From: [Clostridium] scindens
GTDB taxonomy: Bacteria; Bacillota; Clostridia; Lachnospirales; Lachnospiraceae
Direction of reading: 5' to 3'
DNA length: 64,000 nt
Assembly (NCBI RefSeq): GCF_019597925.1
Contig: NZ_CP080442.1
Coordinates: forward strand, 3,425,501 to 3,489,500
The notes under the pieces are model-generated. The model was not told where the DNA came from and searched no databases. It saw only the letters and a list, made by a program, of their open reading frames with translations. The position numbers and the translations under genes were made by a program. This document shows, one piece after another, positions 30,546 to 38,900 of this stretch (positions are counted from its first letter, which is position 1; the number at the start of each line of letters is the position of its first letter).

Positions 30546-31491
30546 GAAGCCTTCCATGCTTTTCTACATAATCCAGTACTGTCTGAAAATCCGGCACACC
30601 GGTGCTGGCGCCCTTCTTAGAGATTCCATGGGCGGATACCGCGCTGGCAAAGCACCCGGCTTTCTCAAGATTCCAGCCTTGTAGATAGGCGCACAGGAAT
30701 CCTCCCATAAAGCAGTCCCCCGCTCCGGTGGTGTCCATCACCCGGATTTCGGGATATGCCGGCAGCCTGACCTGTTCTTTAAAATCCGTCAGGATGCACC
30801 CTTCTTTTCCCAGCTTAATTCCAAAAATCTTTAACGGAAACTTTCGGAATTCCTCTATAATCCCATAGATGTCGGATCGCTGTGCCAAATAGGACGCCTC
30901 CTCATAACTTGGTATAAATATATCCGTCTCCTTAAGGGTCTTCTTAATCAGGTCCATCTTGCGCCTGGGGCCGCCGGTCAGTGTAATGCTGGCATCCATT
31001 GCCGTAATCTTTCCGCAGTCATGGGCCCTTCCAAACAGATCCGCGATCTCGTCATCCGTCATTCCCGGCATGGCAAGCGCGCTGCCAAAGAACACCATGT
31101 CCGCTTCTTTGATTGCCGCATCCGGTACATCCCTGCTTCTTAGCGTCTGGTTGATACTGTTTTCCACCAGGAAATGGCGTTCCCCGTCTGGCTCGATCAG
31201 AATATAGGATACGGCTGTATGGCGTCCTTCTACTTGTATCACGTCCTTGACATCCACCTGGTTCCTGTGAAGTTCTTCAAGCAGGAACCGGCCATTCATA
31301 TCTTTGCCCACTCTTCCGACCAAGGCCGAGCGTACCCCAAGCCTTGACAGGACCACCGAGACTGTCAGGGCATCCCCGCCGGTACTCGGTGCGGAAGGCT
31401 CGATCTTGCTGTTGTCAATTGACAATATATTCTGCGGTACCGGCGAAAGCGGGATATCACAGAACATCATCCCCACCGACAATACTTTCAT
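30535..31491 (-). CDS. PfkB-family sugar kinase
   Basis: 318 residues behind AAGGGGATGAAGAG. Ribokinase-fold signatures: APSTGGDALTVSVVLSRLGV near the start and the C-terminal DTTGAGDCFMGGFLCAYLQG holding the catalytic Asp. The substrate cannot be read from sequence. It lies downstream of the ABC importer genes past a terminator, so it may be reached by read-through and phosphorylate the imported sugar. Confidence 0.88.
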   Translation of the reverse strand: MKVLSVGMMFCDIPLSPVPQNILSIDNSKIEPSAPSTGGDALTVSVVLSRLGVRSALVGRVGKDMNGRFLLEELHRNQVDVKDVIQVEGRHTAVSYILIEPDGERHFLVENSINQTLRSRDVPDAAIKEADMVFFGSALAMPGMTDDEIADLFGRAHDCGKITAMDASITLTGGPRRKMDLIKKTLKETDIFIPSYEEASYLAQRSDIYGIIEEFRKFPLKIFGIKLGKEGCILTDFKEQVRLPAYPEIRVMDTTGAGDCFMGGFLCAYLQGWNLEKAGCFASAVSAHGISKKGASTGVPDFQTVLDYVEKHGRLLTS

Positions 31492-31508
31492 CTCTTCATC
31501 CCCTTTTT

Positions 31509-31579
31509 AAAAAAGCCCCGCAAAACCCAAAGCGCGACATGGGAGCCTTCCCCATCTTCTTTGCTGTTTTGCAGAGCCT
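31509..31579 (-). terminator. Terminator after the ABC permease genes
   Basis: Long imperfect stem with arms GCAAAACAGCAAAG and CTTTGGGTTTTGC, then GGGGC and TTTTTT on the minus strand. It lies between the MalG-like permease and the PfkB gene. Confidence 0.65.
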
Positions 31580-31599
31580 TGCAATTTACGTAATTCGTA

Positions 31600-32436
31600 T
31601 TAATTCTTTACTGATCCTGCTGTCATACCTGCAATGAAATATCTCTGGAAGAAGAGGAATAATACTAAGATCGGGAGCGAGCCCAATACGCTCATGGCCA
31701 TCATCTGGCTCCACTCATACGCATGCTGTCCCATCAGCAGGTTGATTCCTACCGGTACCGTACGCATATTGTTCGTCTTAGTCAGTGCCAGCGCGAACAG
31801 ATACTCGTTCCACGCCTGCATGAAGGTATACATTCCCACGGAGACCAGTCCCGGAACGGATGTTGGAACAAGGATCTTCCACAACGCCTTGAAGCGGGAG
31901 CCTCCGTCTATCATAACTGCCTCATCCAGTTCCTTCGGCAAGGTATTAAAATACCCTGTCGTCATCAGAATGGCATACGGCAGCGTAAATATCAGATACG
32001 TAAGAATCAATGCCCAATATGTATTGTACAGCTTGATCGTAACGATCAGGCTTAAGTACGGTATCAGCAGCGTAATCGGCGGGATTGCCTGTACTGCGAC
32101 GATAATGGTATTGATCGTGCTTTTGCCCCGGAAGTTAAACCGGCTGAATGCATAAGAAGCAAGGATACCGATGACCAGGGTAATAACTACCACTGTAAGC
32201 GCGATCACATAACTATTTACAAAGAACCGGACCTTTTCCGGGTCGGTCAATACCGCCTTATAAGCATCCAGGCTGAAATTCTTAGAGATCCAAGTAGGCG
32301 GCCAGGCAAATATTTCCGAATTGGGCTTAAAGGAATTCAGGATCATCCACAGAATTGGAAAACCAGCGAATAACGCCCCGATTACCAACAATATAATGAT
32401 TACGATCTTTACCCATAGTTTTTTCTTTCCAATCAT
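31600..32436 (-). CDS. Sugar ABC transporter permease (MalG-like)
   Basis: 278 residues, six likely membrane segments. The EAA loop that contacts the ATPase is seen in DEAVMIDGGSRFKALWKILV. Together with the MalF-like partner and binding protein upstream it forms a CUT1-type importer for oligosaccharides or glycosides; no ATP-binding gene is nearby, so a shared MsmK-like ATPase is likely used. Start two bases after the stop of the MalF-like gene. Confidence 0.9.
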   Translation of the reverse strand: MIGKKKLWVKIVIIILLVIGALFAGFPILWMILNSFKPNSEIFAWPPTWISKNFSLDAYKAVLTDPEKVRFFVNSYVIALTVVVITLVIGILASYAFSRFNFRGKSTINTIIVAVQAIPPITLLIPYLSLIVTIKLYNTYWALILTYLIFTLPYAILMTTGYFNTLPKELDEAVMIDGGSRFKALWKILVPTSVPGLVSVGMYTFMQAWNEYLFALALTKTNNMRTVPVGINLLMGQHAYEWSQMMAMSVLGSLPILVLFLFFQRYFIAGMTAGSVKN

Positions 32437-32438
32437 AT

Positions 32439-33364
32439 TTAATCCCTCGCTTTCTGCTGTCTAACATAGAAGATTGCTATGATTGTACATACAACAAGCA
32501 GAATTACCGCGCCGGCCGAGGCCATGGAGTACTGGTACTTCGTGAAGCCTTGTTTGTATATATACGTACTGATCGTCTCCGTCGCATTGATCGGCCCGCC
32601 TCCTGTGGTCATCCAGATTAATGCGAATTGCTGCAATGTCCATACAAAGTCCAGCATAAGAAGGCTGACCAAGATTGGCTTAAGCTGAGGGATCGTGATA
32701 CGCGTAAATGTCTGTACTGCATTGGCTCCATCCAGGGCGGATGCCTCATACAGATCTGTGGATATTCCCTGAAGTCCGGCCAATATGCTGATCATATAGA
32801 AAGGATATCCGGACCATATATTAATAAGCGTAACCGCGAACAGCGCAAACTGTCTGGACCCCAGCCATTCAATATTCTGGCTGATCAGCCCTCCTGCCTG
32901 CAGCAGATAGTTTATGATGCCATTCGGGTTCATCATCATTTTCCACAATATTGCAATAACGGATGCCGTAAACATCCATGGCAGCGCATAGACACCCTGA
33001 AGATGCCCTTTGTCTTGTTCCCAAGGTAGCGCGTGTTCAGGAGCATCGCAAAAAACATGCCTATGACCAGATGCGCGATAATACTAATGATTACAAAATA
33101 CAGCGTGTTCTTAATGGCAACCAGAAACGTTGGATCTGTCAATACCTTCGCAAAATTCTCTAAGCCAACGAAAGTTGGATTCTTGTTAATAATAACGTTA
33201 TCAAAGAATGAATATCTGATAACCATGATAATCGGTATGATCAACAATATGAGCATAAGAATAATGGTTGGCAATAGATATACGTATGGCGTTACCTGCT
33301 TTTTAAAAATATCGGAACGTTTTCCTGCCGGTGTCGTCATAACTTTATTTTTTCCTTTCGTCAA
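32439..33364 (-). pseudogene. Sugar ABC transporter permease (MalF-like), frameshifted
   Basis: The 5' part (33364 to about 32993) gives VTPYVYLLPTIILMLILLII, FVGLENFAKVLTDPTFLVAI and ends in-frame at KGIFR. The 3' part (about 32990 to 32439) gives WMFTASVIAILWKMMMNPNG, the EAA loop (EASALDGANAVQTFTRITIP) and the end of a normal CUT1 permease. Joining them needs one extra base near 32990-32995. All other parts are intact, so this is either a recent one-base deletion or a sequencing error; if real, the importer is broken. Confidence 0.85.
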
Positions 33365-33394
33365 CTTATCTCAACCCCTTCATTTAGGATGTTA

Positions 33395-33420
33395 GGGCTG
33401 TACGCAGACACGTACAGCCC
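33395..33420 (-). repeat. Intergenic hairpin between binding protein and permease genes
   Basis: A 10-bp perfect stem GGGCTGTACG/CGTACAGCCC without a T tract on the minus strand. Such stems stabilise the upstream message and lower expression of the permeases relative to the binding protein. Confidence 0.65.
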
Positions 33421-33459
33421 ATATTTCTTTGTCACTTATGTTCTTTTTGCCGGTTCTTC

Positions 33460-34755
33460 TTACTCGAATGCAGGCTCCCAAATATCCTGGGTTGCTTTCA
33501 GCATATCTGCTGCAGAGGATGTATCTCCGTCAAGATACAGCTGTAACTGCTCGTCAAAACTTCTCATCAGGTCTTCAGATGTTGGAAGTCCCGTAAATTC
33601 GTTGATCGCGTGGCACTCCTGGAAGAGGTCGTATGCTTTCTGGAACAGTTCATCATTCTTAGAGTAGTCTGGCTCTGCCGTAGAGTTTCCTGGGAATGCA
33701 TTTGCCAGTTCAGACAGTTTTGCATTTACTTCAGGACTCATAAGATACTCAACAAACTGCATTGCTTCTTCCTTGTTCTCGCAGTTGTCCGCAATACCGA
33801 TTCCCCAGTTGGCAACATCCATTCCGCTCTCTCCGTCAAAACCTTCCATTACAGGAAGCTTCATGAAGTCAAAGTTCAGATCCGGCGCGCCTTCCTTGAT
33901 GGTTGTAAGGTGGGATACGCCATCCGTCATGAATGCAACACGGCCATTGGTAAACTCTTCAACCATATCGGATTCCTTCATTGCATAAGCGCCTTCTGCG
34001 ATCACGCCCTTGTCATTTAACTCTTTGACGAATTCAACCGTCTTTTCAAGGTCAGCATTACCTGTAAGGTTCGGCTTGCCATCCTCTAGCATGGAACCGC
34101 CGGATGCCCACAGCCAGCTCATGAACTGGTTCTGGATGCCGCTTGGAGACTCTGTTGACAATGGAATTGCCCATCCCGCGATGCTGCTGTCATATTTCTT
34201 AACAGCCTCGCATGCCGTGATGAACTCGTCCCATGTCGTAGGAACCTCATTCACGCCTGCCGCTTTGAGAATGTCCATGTTTACATACATTGGATATGCA
34301 AAATTAACTACCGGAATCATATATGTATTTCCTTCGTACTTAATCTGGTCTGACAACTGGCTGTCATCATATCCGTCTTTTTCCATCAGCTCGGTCAAGT
34401 TTGCGATGGAGCCTTGTTTTGCAAAATCGTATACCCAGGATCCGTCAAGGCCTACTACATCTGCCATGGTTCCTGCTGCCGCGCCTGCCGCGATCTGAGT
34501 CTTGGTATCCGCATATGGGTTGCTTAAGAGCTTGATGTTGATGCCCGTATCCTTGGTGAAATCCTTGCAGATATCATCCAGAGCGCCATCCGGAAGTTCA
34601 ACTCCCCACCACTGCTGGAACTCAAGCGTTACGCCGTCTTTGCTGTCGCCGCCCTCGTCTTTTGAGTCTCCCTTTGAGCCACATGCCGCAAGTGATAATA
34701 CCATTGCGCCGACAAGTGCTGCCGAAAGCATTTTCTTGACTGTTTTCTTTTTCAT
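33460..34755 (-). CDS. Sugar-binding lipoprotein of ABC importer
   Basis: 431 residues from ATG 34755 behind AAAGGAGGAGCAATT. Lipoprotein signal: KKKTVKKMLSAALVGAMVLS followed by LAACGSKG, with lipid attachment at Cys. The body is a CUT1 solute-binding protein (LEFQQWWGVELPDGALDDIC, INIKLLSNPYADTKTQIAAG, ANWGIGIADNCENKEEAMQF). First gene of the importer operon behind a strong promoter. Confidence 0.92.
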   Translation of the reverse strand: MKKKTVKKMLSAALVGAMVLSLAACGSKGDSKDEGGDSKDGVTLEFQQWWGVELPDGALDDICKDFTKDTGINIKLLSNPYADTKTQIAAGAAAGTMADVVGLDGSWVYDFAKQGSIANLTELMEKDGYDDSQLSDQIKYEGNTYMIPVVNFAYPMYVNMDILKAAGVNEVPTTWDEFITACEAVKKYDSSIAGWAIPLSTESPSGIQNQFMSWLWASGGSMLEDGKPNLTGNADLEKTVEFVKELNDKGVIAEGAYAMKESDMVEEFTNGRVAFMTDGVSHLTTIKEGAPDLNFDFMKLPVMEGFDGESGMDVANWGIGIADNCENKEEAMQFVEYLMSPEVNAKLSELANAFPGNSTAEPDYSKNDELFQKAYDLFQECHAINEFTGLPTSEDLMRSFDEQLQLYLDGDTSSAADMLKATQDIWEPAFE

Positions 34756-34899
34756 AATTGCTCCTCCTTTAAAGAAATTTTTTTTCAGCAATTGGGCAAG
34801 CCTGTTTTGTAATTCCTTTGTACAACCAGTTCATTTTGTCTAATATGACAATTTTTCCAGGCCTTTTTCCGCAATCACTTATGCCTTTTGTATAAATTC

Positions 34900-34927
34900 A
34901 TTATAAAATAATATTTCATAATGTCAA
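34900..34927 (-). promoter_or_regulatory. Promoter of the ABC importer operon
   Basis: Minus-strand TTGACA, 16 bases, TATAAT. Both hexamers match consensus. A GAAATATTATTTT element lies between them. Confidence 0.85.
34905..34917. promoter_or_regulatory. Candidate RpiR operator 3, inside the ABC promoter
   Basis: Minus-strand GAAATATTATTTT, the same form as the two sites at 27372 and 27406, placed between -35 and -10, where bound repressor would block polymerase. Confidence 0.5.
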
Positions 34928-35096
34928 TAGTTTTTTGCTATTTCCACTAAAAACCATAAATTTGCACAACTTTTGCAACTCATATACATGCAAAAACACA
35001 AAAAGCCACGCTCTCGCGTAACTTTTTTTCATATATTTCTTAACCTGTCAATCCTTTTGCGCTGTAAAAGCAAATGTTATTTATATAAGCAACAAA

Positions 35097-35136
35097 AAAA
35101 TACCAAGAATCAACAATTGTCAATTCTTGGTATTCT
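35097..35136 (-). terminator. Terminator of tRNA-Glu
   Basis: Stem ATACCAAGAAT/ATTCTTGGTAT followed by TTTTTTT on the minus strand, starting about ten bases after the tRNA. Confidence 0.85.
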
Positions 35137-35143
35137 TATTCAG

Positions 35144-35215
35144 TGACTCCCAGGGGAATCGAACCCCTGATTCCAGCGTGAGAGGCTAGCGTCTTAACCG
35201 CTTGACCAGGGAGCC
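35144..35215 (-). tRNA. tRNA-Glu (anticodon CTC)
   Basis: 72 bases. Acceptor arm GGCTCCC/GGGAGTC, T arm CAGGGGTTCGATTCCCCTG, anticodon stem CTAGC/GCTGG around loop CTCTCAC, so the anticodon is CTC, reading GAG. CCA is not encoded next to the discriminator A. It has its own promoter and terminator. Confidence 0.95.
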
Positions 35216-35235
35216 ATCTCATATCGTACTTGCCT

Positions 35236-35264
35236 ATTATAGCAAACAAATACAAAACAGGCAA
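35236..35264 (-). promoter_or_regulatory. Promoter of tRNA-Glu
   Basis: Minus-strand TTGCCT, 17 bases, TGCTATAAT (extended -10), about 15 bases ahead of the tRNA. Confidence 0.75.
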
Positions 35265-35292
35265 GTACTTTTTACATATTTTTTCAACTTTT

Positions 35293-36666
35293 TTATCCGA
35301 ATATCATGCTTGCATATCCCTGGATAAAAATGAACAGCACGATCACCGGAAGCACAAATGTAAGATAGATTCTTACTCCCCTGTTTTCCGGCACCTTCAG
35401 ACCTTTTCCTGCATTGGCTTCCTTAATAAAGTTGTCCCATCCCCAGCCATATCTGGTCACGCAGAACAACAGGTACACCAGGGAGCCCAGAGGAAGCAGG
35501 TTATTGCTTACAAGGAAATCCTCCATATCCATAATGTTCTTGCCGCCGATCGTAAATCCTGCCCAGTCCGTCATTCCCAGAACGCACGGAATGCCAAGCA
35601 GAATCAGCAGCACGCCATTGATGGCAACCGACTTCTTCAAGGTCCATCCCCACAGATCACGTCCATACTGGATAATGTTCTGGAACACGGCAACGATCGT
35701 TGATAATGCGGCAAATGTCATGAAGAGGAAGAACAAGGTTCCCCACAGCCTTCCTCCCGCCATCTCGCGGAATACATTGGGAAGCGTCACGAACACCAGC
35801 CCCGGCCCTTGCCCCGGATTGACGCCGAACGCAAAGCATGCCGGGAAGATAATCAGGCCTGCCACGACTGCCACAAACGTATCGAGAGCAGTTATGCTTA
35901 CCGCTTCGCCCGCAAGACTTCTCTCTTTGCCGATATAGCTTCCGAATATGGCAAGAGAGCCCGCGCCTACGCTGAGGGTAAAGAAGGCCTGTCCCATGGC
36001 GGCGAATACCGCTTCTTTGATTCCGCTTTCTGCCATCTTTCCAAAATCCGGAAGAAGATAGAACTTCAGTCCATCCATGGCTCCCGGAAGCGTTACGGCT
36101 CTTGCCACCAGCACGACCATGATTACAAGAAGGCTTGACATCATAATCTTCGTTATCAGTTCCACGCCCTTTTGAAGCCCCATGGAGCAGATCAGAAGGC
36201 CGATCGCAGAGATCAGGATCATCCAGAATAGCATCTCATTGCGGTCTCCGGTCAGCTGACCGAATATATTCTCTACCTGCTTCGTATCCGCCCCCTTAAA
36301 ATCTCCCTTTGCCATCTTCACAAAGTAAGCCAGCATCCAGCCTCCGATGGTGGTATAAAACATCATCAAAAGGTAGTTGGCAGCCATAGAAAAATACCGG
36401 AATATATGCCACTTGCTCCCTTCCGGCTCCAATGCATTAAAGGACATGGCAGAACTTTTCTGGCTGCCTCTTCCTACCGAAAATTCCATAACTACTATCG
36501 GGAGTCCCAGAATCAGCAGGAAGAACAGATACATCAGCACGAATGCCCCTCCTCCATATTCTCCTGTTATGTACGGGAAACGCCATACATTTCCAAGCCC
36601 GATCGCACATCCTGCCGAGATCAGTATGAACCCCAGCCTGGAAGAAAACTTTTCTCTCTTTTCCAT
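35293..36666 (-). CDS. Sodium-dependent symporter (NSS/SNF family)
   Basis: 457 residues, about 11-12 membrane segments. The start FSSRLGFILISAGCAIGLGN then VWRFPYITGEYGGGAFVLMY is the sodium- and substrate-site signature of the neurotransmitter:sodium symporter family (LeuT-like). Bacterial members import amino acids. It follows the lipid kinase by 15 bases and precedes the tRNA. Confidence 0.92.
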   Translation of the reverse strand: MEKREKFSSRLGFILISAGCAIGLGNVWRFPYITGEYGGGAFVLMYLFFLLILGLPIVVMEFSVGRGSQKSSAMSFNALEPEGSKWHIFRYFSMAANYLLMMFYTTIGGWMLAYFVKMAKGDFKGADTKQVENIFGQLTGDRNEMLFWMILISAIGLLICSMGLQKGVELITKIMMSSLLVIMVVLVARAVTLPGAMDGLKFYLLPDFGKMAESGIKEAVFAAMGQAFFTLSVGAGSLAIFGSYIGKERSLAGEAVSITALDTFVAVVAGLIIFPACFAFGVNPGQGPGLVFVTLPNVFREMAGGRLWGTLFFLFMTFAALSTIVAVFQNIIQYGRDLWGWTLKKSVAINGVLLILLGIPCVLGMTDWAGFTIGGKNIMDMEDFLVSNNLLPLGSLVYLLFCVTRYGWGWDNFIKEANAGKGLKVPENRGVRIYLTFVLPVIVLFIFIQGYASMIFG

Positions 36667-36681
36667 ACTCTTATCCTTTTC

Positions 36682-37647
36682 TTACTCTATCATTTTTACA
36701 GATTCATCTTTGGCATCTTCCAGCAGTTCAGGATTGGACATCAGTTCCCTGATATGTTCTTCAGGAACCATAATCCGAAGCTGCCTGTTCAGGTTCTCAA
36801 CCGTAACCTCATCGTGGGCGCCTCCAAATTCGCCGTCCAGCGTCCATGGAATCTCTTCCAGGGATTCAAAAGTAATGCGCCCGGTCTTGAAAGAATACAT
36901 ATGCTTGGTATCCACCTGCTCGATGAGAAGGGATGCCACGATCTCCTGCAGGGCAAGCGGATTCTTCGGCGTCTTAATCAATGTAACCTCGAACAGGCCG
37001 TCATCAAAGACCACCTGCTTGCCTATCATGTTGCGGAAGCCTCCTACTGACCGTGAGTTGGTCACCATTCCGAAGATGAATTCATCTTCCAGCGTCTCTC
37101 CATCGTGGGTCACCTTGATCCGGTAGGACGGCACATTGAACAGACGCTTTGTTCCCTCCAGCACATACGCCAGATGCCCCAGCACATTCTTCATCTCCTG
37201 CTTCGTCTGATAGGATACATCCGTAAAAAGGCCGAACGCCGCAATATACACGAAGATATCATCATTAAATTTTCCCACATCGCAGGGAAACAGCGTGCCA
37301 TTCACCGCGTTATCCGCTGCCCGAAGAAGTCCTTTCGGGATATGCAGGCTATTGGCAAAATCGTTGGTCGTTCCTGTCGGGATATAGCCAATGGGATCCC
37401 GCTTGTCTCTCTGCATCATCCCGGTTACCACTTCGTCAATGGTCCCGTCCCCGCCGCTGCAGACTACCAGGTCATATTCATCCGAATCGTACTCTGACAC
37501 CTTCCTGTATGCGTCCCGGTATGACTGGGTGGGATAGGCCACCACTTCATAGCCCGCCTTTACGAATATGTCAATAATATCCGATAATTTTGGCTTCAGA
37601 AGTTCCTTCCCCGCATGTGGATTATAGATAAACAGAAGACGTTTCAT
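36682..37647 (-). CDS. Diacylglycerol/lipid kinase family protein
   Basis: 321 residues from ATG 37647; an upstream TTG lacks a site. Starts KRLLFIYNPHAGKELLKPKL; the nucleotide-binding loop is DLVVCSGGDGTIDEVVTGMM (GGDGT), followed by GYIPTGTTNDFANSLHIPKG, both hallmarks of the DagK/YegS/BmrU family. It phosphorylates diacylglycerol or a related lipid at the membrane. Confidence 0.9.
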   Translation of the reverse strand: MKRLLFIYNPHAGKELLKPKLSDIIDIFVKAGYEVVAYPTQSYRDAYRKVSEYDSDEYDLVVCSGGDGTIDEVVTGMMQRDKRDPIGYIPTGTTNDFANSLHIPKGLLRAADNAVNGTLFPCDVGKFNDDIFVYIAAFGLFTDVSYQTKQEMKNVLGHLAYVLEGTKRLFNVPSYRIKVTHDGETLEDEFIFGMVTNSRSVGGFRNMIGKQVVFDDGLFEVTLIKTPKNPLALQEIVASLLIEQVDTKHMYSFKTGRITFESLEEIPWTLDGEFGGAHDEVTVENLNRQLRIMVPEEHIRELMSNPELLEDAKDESVKMIE

Positions 37648-37689
37648 GATTCGTACCCCTCTTTCTTCCAAGTTCTTTTTTCCTATATC

Positions 37690-37716
37690 ATAAAAAGGGC
37701 ATCCCCATGCCCTTTA
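37690..37716 (-). terminator. Terminator of the murB-rapZ-whiA-crh operon
   Basis: Stem AAAGGGCAT/ATGCCCTTT followed by TTATG on the minus strand, 20 bases after the HPr-like stop. Confidence 0.8.
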
Positions 37717-37735
37717 TACGTTGCTTGATTATGTA

Positions 37736-37993
37736 TTATTTCCGGGTAGTCAGGAAACCTTCTACTCCGGCAACCGCCTCTTTTTCATCTTTTCCCTCTG
37801 CTACTACAGTGATGTCCTCGCCTTCCTGCAGGCTCAGGCTCATCATCCCCATAATACTCTTCGCATTAATCTTCTTATCCTCCATCTCAATGTATACCTG
37901 GCTTGCATACTGGCTCGCTTCCTGTACCAGATGCGCAACCGGACGGTCTTCCATTGCCATGTTCTTTTTAATAGTAACAGGTTTCTTAATCAT
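37736..37993 (-). CDS. HPr-like protein lacking the phosphorylatable histidine (Crh-like)
   Basis: 85 residues behind AAGGAGGAGCAATTCGTT. The HPr fold is clear (RPVAHLVQEASQYASQVYIE, INAKSIMGMMSLSLQEGEDI, VVAEGKDEKEAVAGVEGFL). The active-site segment, normally GLHARPA, reads AMEDRPV, so His15 is replaced by Glu. The regulatory Ser46 site (NAKSIMG) is kept. This mirrors Crh of Bacillus, which cannot carry sugar phosphotransfer but acts with CcpA when Ser46 is phosphorylated; Crh also lies after whiA. Function by this analogy is inferred. Confidence 0.82.
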   Translation of the reverse strand: MIKKPVTIKKNMAMEDRPVAHLVQEASQYASQVYIEMEDKKINAKSIMGMMSLSLQEGEDITVVAEGKDEKEAVAGVEGFLTTRK

Positions 37994-38009
37994 AACGAAT
38001 TGCTCCTCC

Positions 38010-38891
38010 TTACTGTTCCCTTAACTTTTCTGCTATTTCACTTAATTTCCTTAGTCGGTGGTTCACTCCGGATTTCCCTATCGGATTCTCCAGAAGCCCT
38101 CCAAGCTCCTTCAACGTTGCATCCGGATATGTCAGACGCGTAAGGGCGACGTCTTTTAATCCATCAGGCAACTTGTCAAAACCGATGTTGTCTCTTATAT
38201 ATATGATATCCTCCATCTGCCTGACCGAGGCAGAGACGGTTTTGTTAATATTGGCCGTCTCGCAGTTGACCTTGCGGTTGACGGTATTGCGCATCTCTTT
38301 CATGATCCTGACATTTTCCAGTTCCAGCAAGGCCACATGGGCCTCCATGATGTTCAATATGTCTACGATCTGCGATCCTTCCTTTAAATATACCACATAG
38401 GATTTCTTCCGCTTGACAATCTTGGCATCCATCTCGAAACTGTTGATCATATTCCTTAAATACTCCGCCTGCTTAAGAGTCCCGCATACAATCTCAAAAT
38501 GATAGGACTTATCCGGATCGCTCATGGAACCGGAGGCGATAAATGCGCCGCGGATATATGCGCGCTTGCAGCATACGGCCTGTACAATGACATTCTCCAC
38601 CGCCAGAAGTTCTTCCCCCTTGGCGCGGATATAATAACTGCAGCTTCCTTTGGCTGTATTCCTGCGAATCGCGATATCAGTACTTATATTAAATGTTTTT
38701 CCCAATAATGTAAAGCATTTTCTTGCAACTCCATCATTTTCCGTGTGAAGTTTCAATATGCAGCGCCCATAGCCATCTTTCTCAAAAGAGCCCGACATAT
38801 GGACAAGCGCAGACAGTTCCGCAAGATTGCAGTGTCTTGCCTTTGCGTAATGCTGTGCTAGTTCTTCCTTTATCTTACCCGAAAATGACAT
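38010..38891 (-). CDS. whiA: DNA-binding protein WhiA
   Basis: 293 residues behind GTAGGAGCGTAAG. Starts MSFSGKIKEELAQHYAKARH; contains the LAGLIDADG-like region (AYIRGAFIASGSMSDPDKSY) and the C-terminal HTH (YPDATLKELGGLLENPIGKS then GVNHRLRKLSEIAEKLRE), the exact end signature of WhiA. It influences cell division and development in Gram-positives. Located between rapZ and the HPr-like gene in one operon. Confidence 0.97.
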   Translation of the reverse strand: MSFSGKIKEELAQHYAKARHCNLAELSALVHMSGSFEKDGYGRCILKLHTENDGVARKCFTLLGKTFNISTDIAIRRNTAKGSCSYYIRAKGEELLAVENVIVQAVCCKRAYIRGAFIASGSMSDPDKSYHFEIVCGTLKQAEYLRNMINSFEMDAKIVKRKKSYVVYLKEGSQIVDILNIMEAHVALLELENVRIMKEMRNTVNRKVNCETANINKTVSASVRQMEDIIYIRDNIGFDKLPDGLKDVALTRLTYPDATLKELGGLLENPIGKSGVNHRLRKLSEIAEKLREQ

Positions 38892-38900
38892 CTTACGCTC

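Larger units (their letters stand above)
34756..35096. other. Non-coding region with ABC promoter
   Basis: About 340 bases without a gene. It contains the ABC operon promoter and RpiR-like site near 34900, then AT-rich sequence with a short stem ACGC-GAGA-GCGT at about 35010-35025, and reaches the tRNA terminator. No ORF of merit is seen. Confidence 0.6.

Noticed and set aside
34756..34899. Riboswitch in the 140-base leader of the ABC operon
   Set aside because: The leader is AT-rich with no clear conserved stems or terminator-antiterminator pair.
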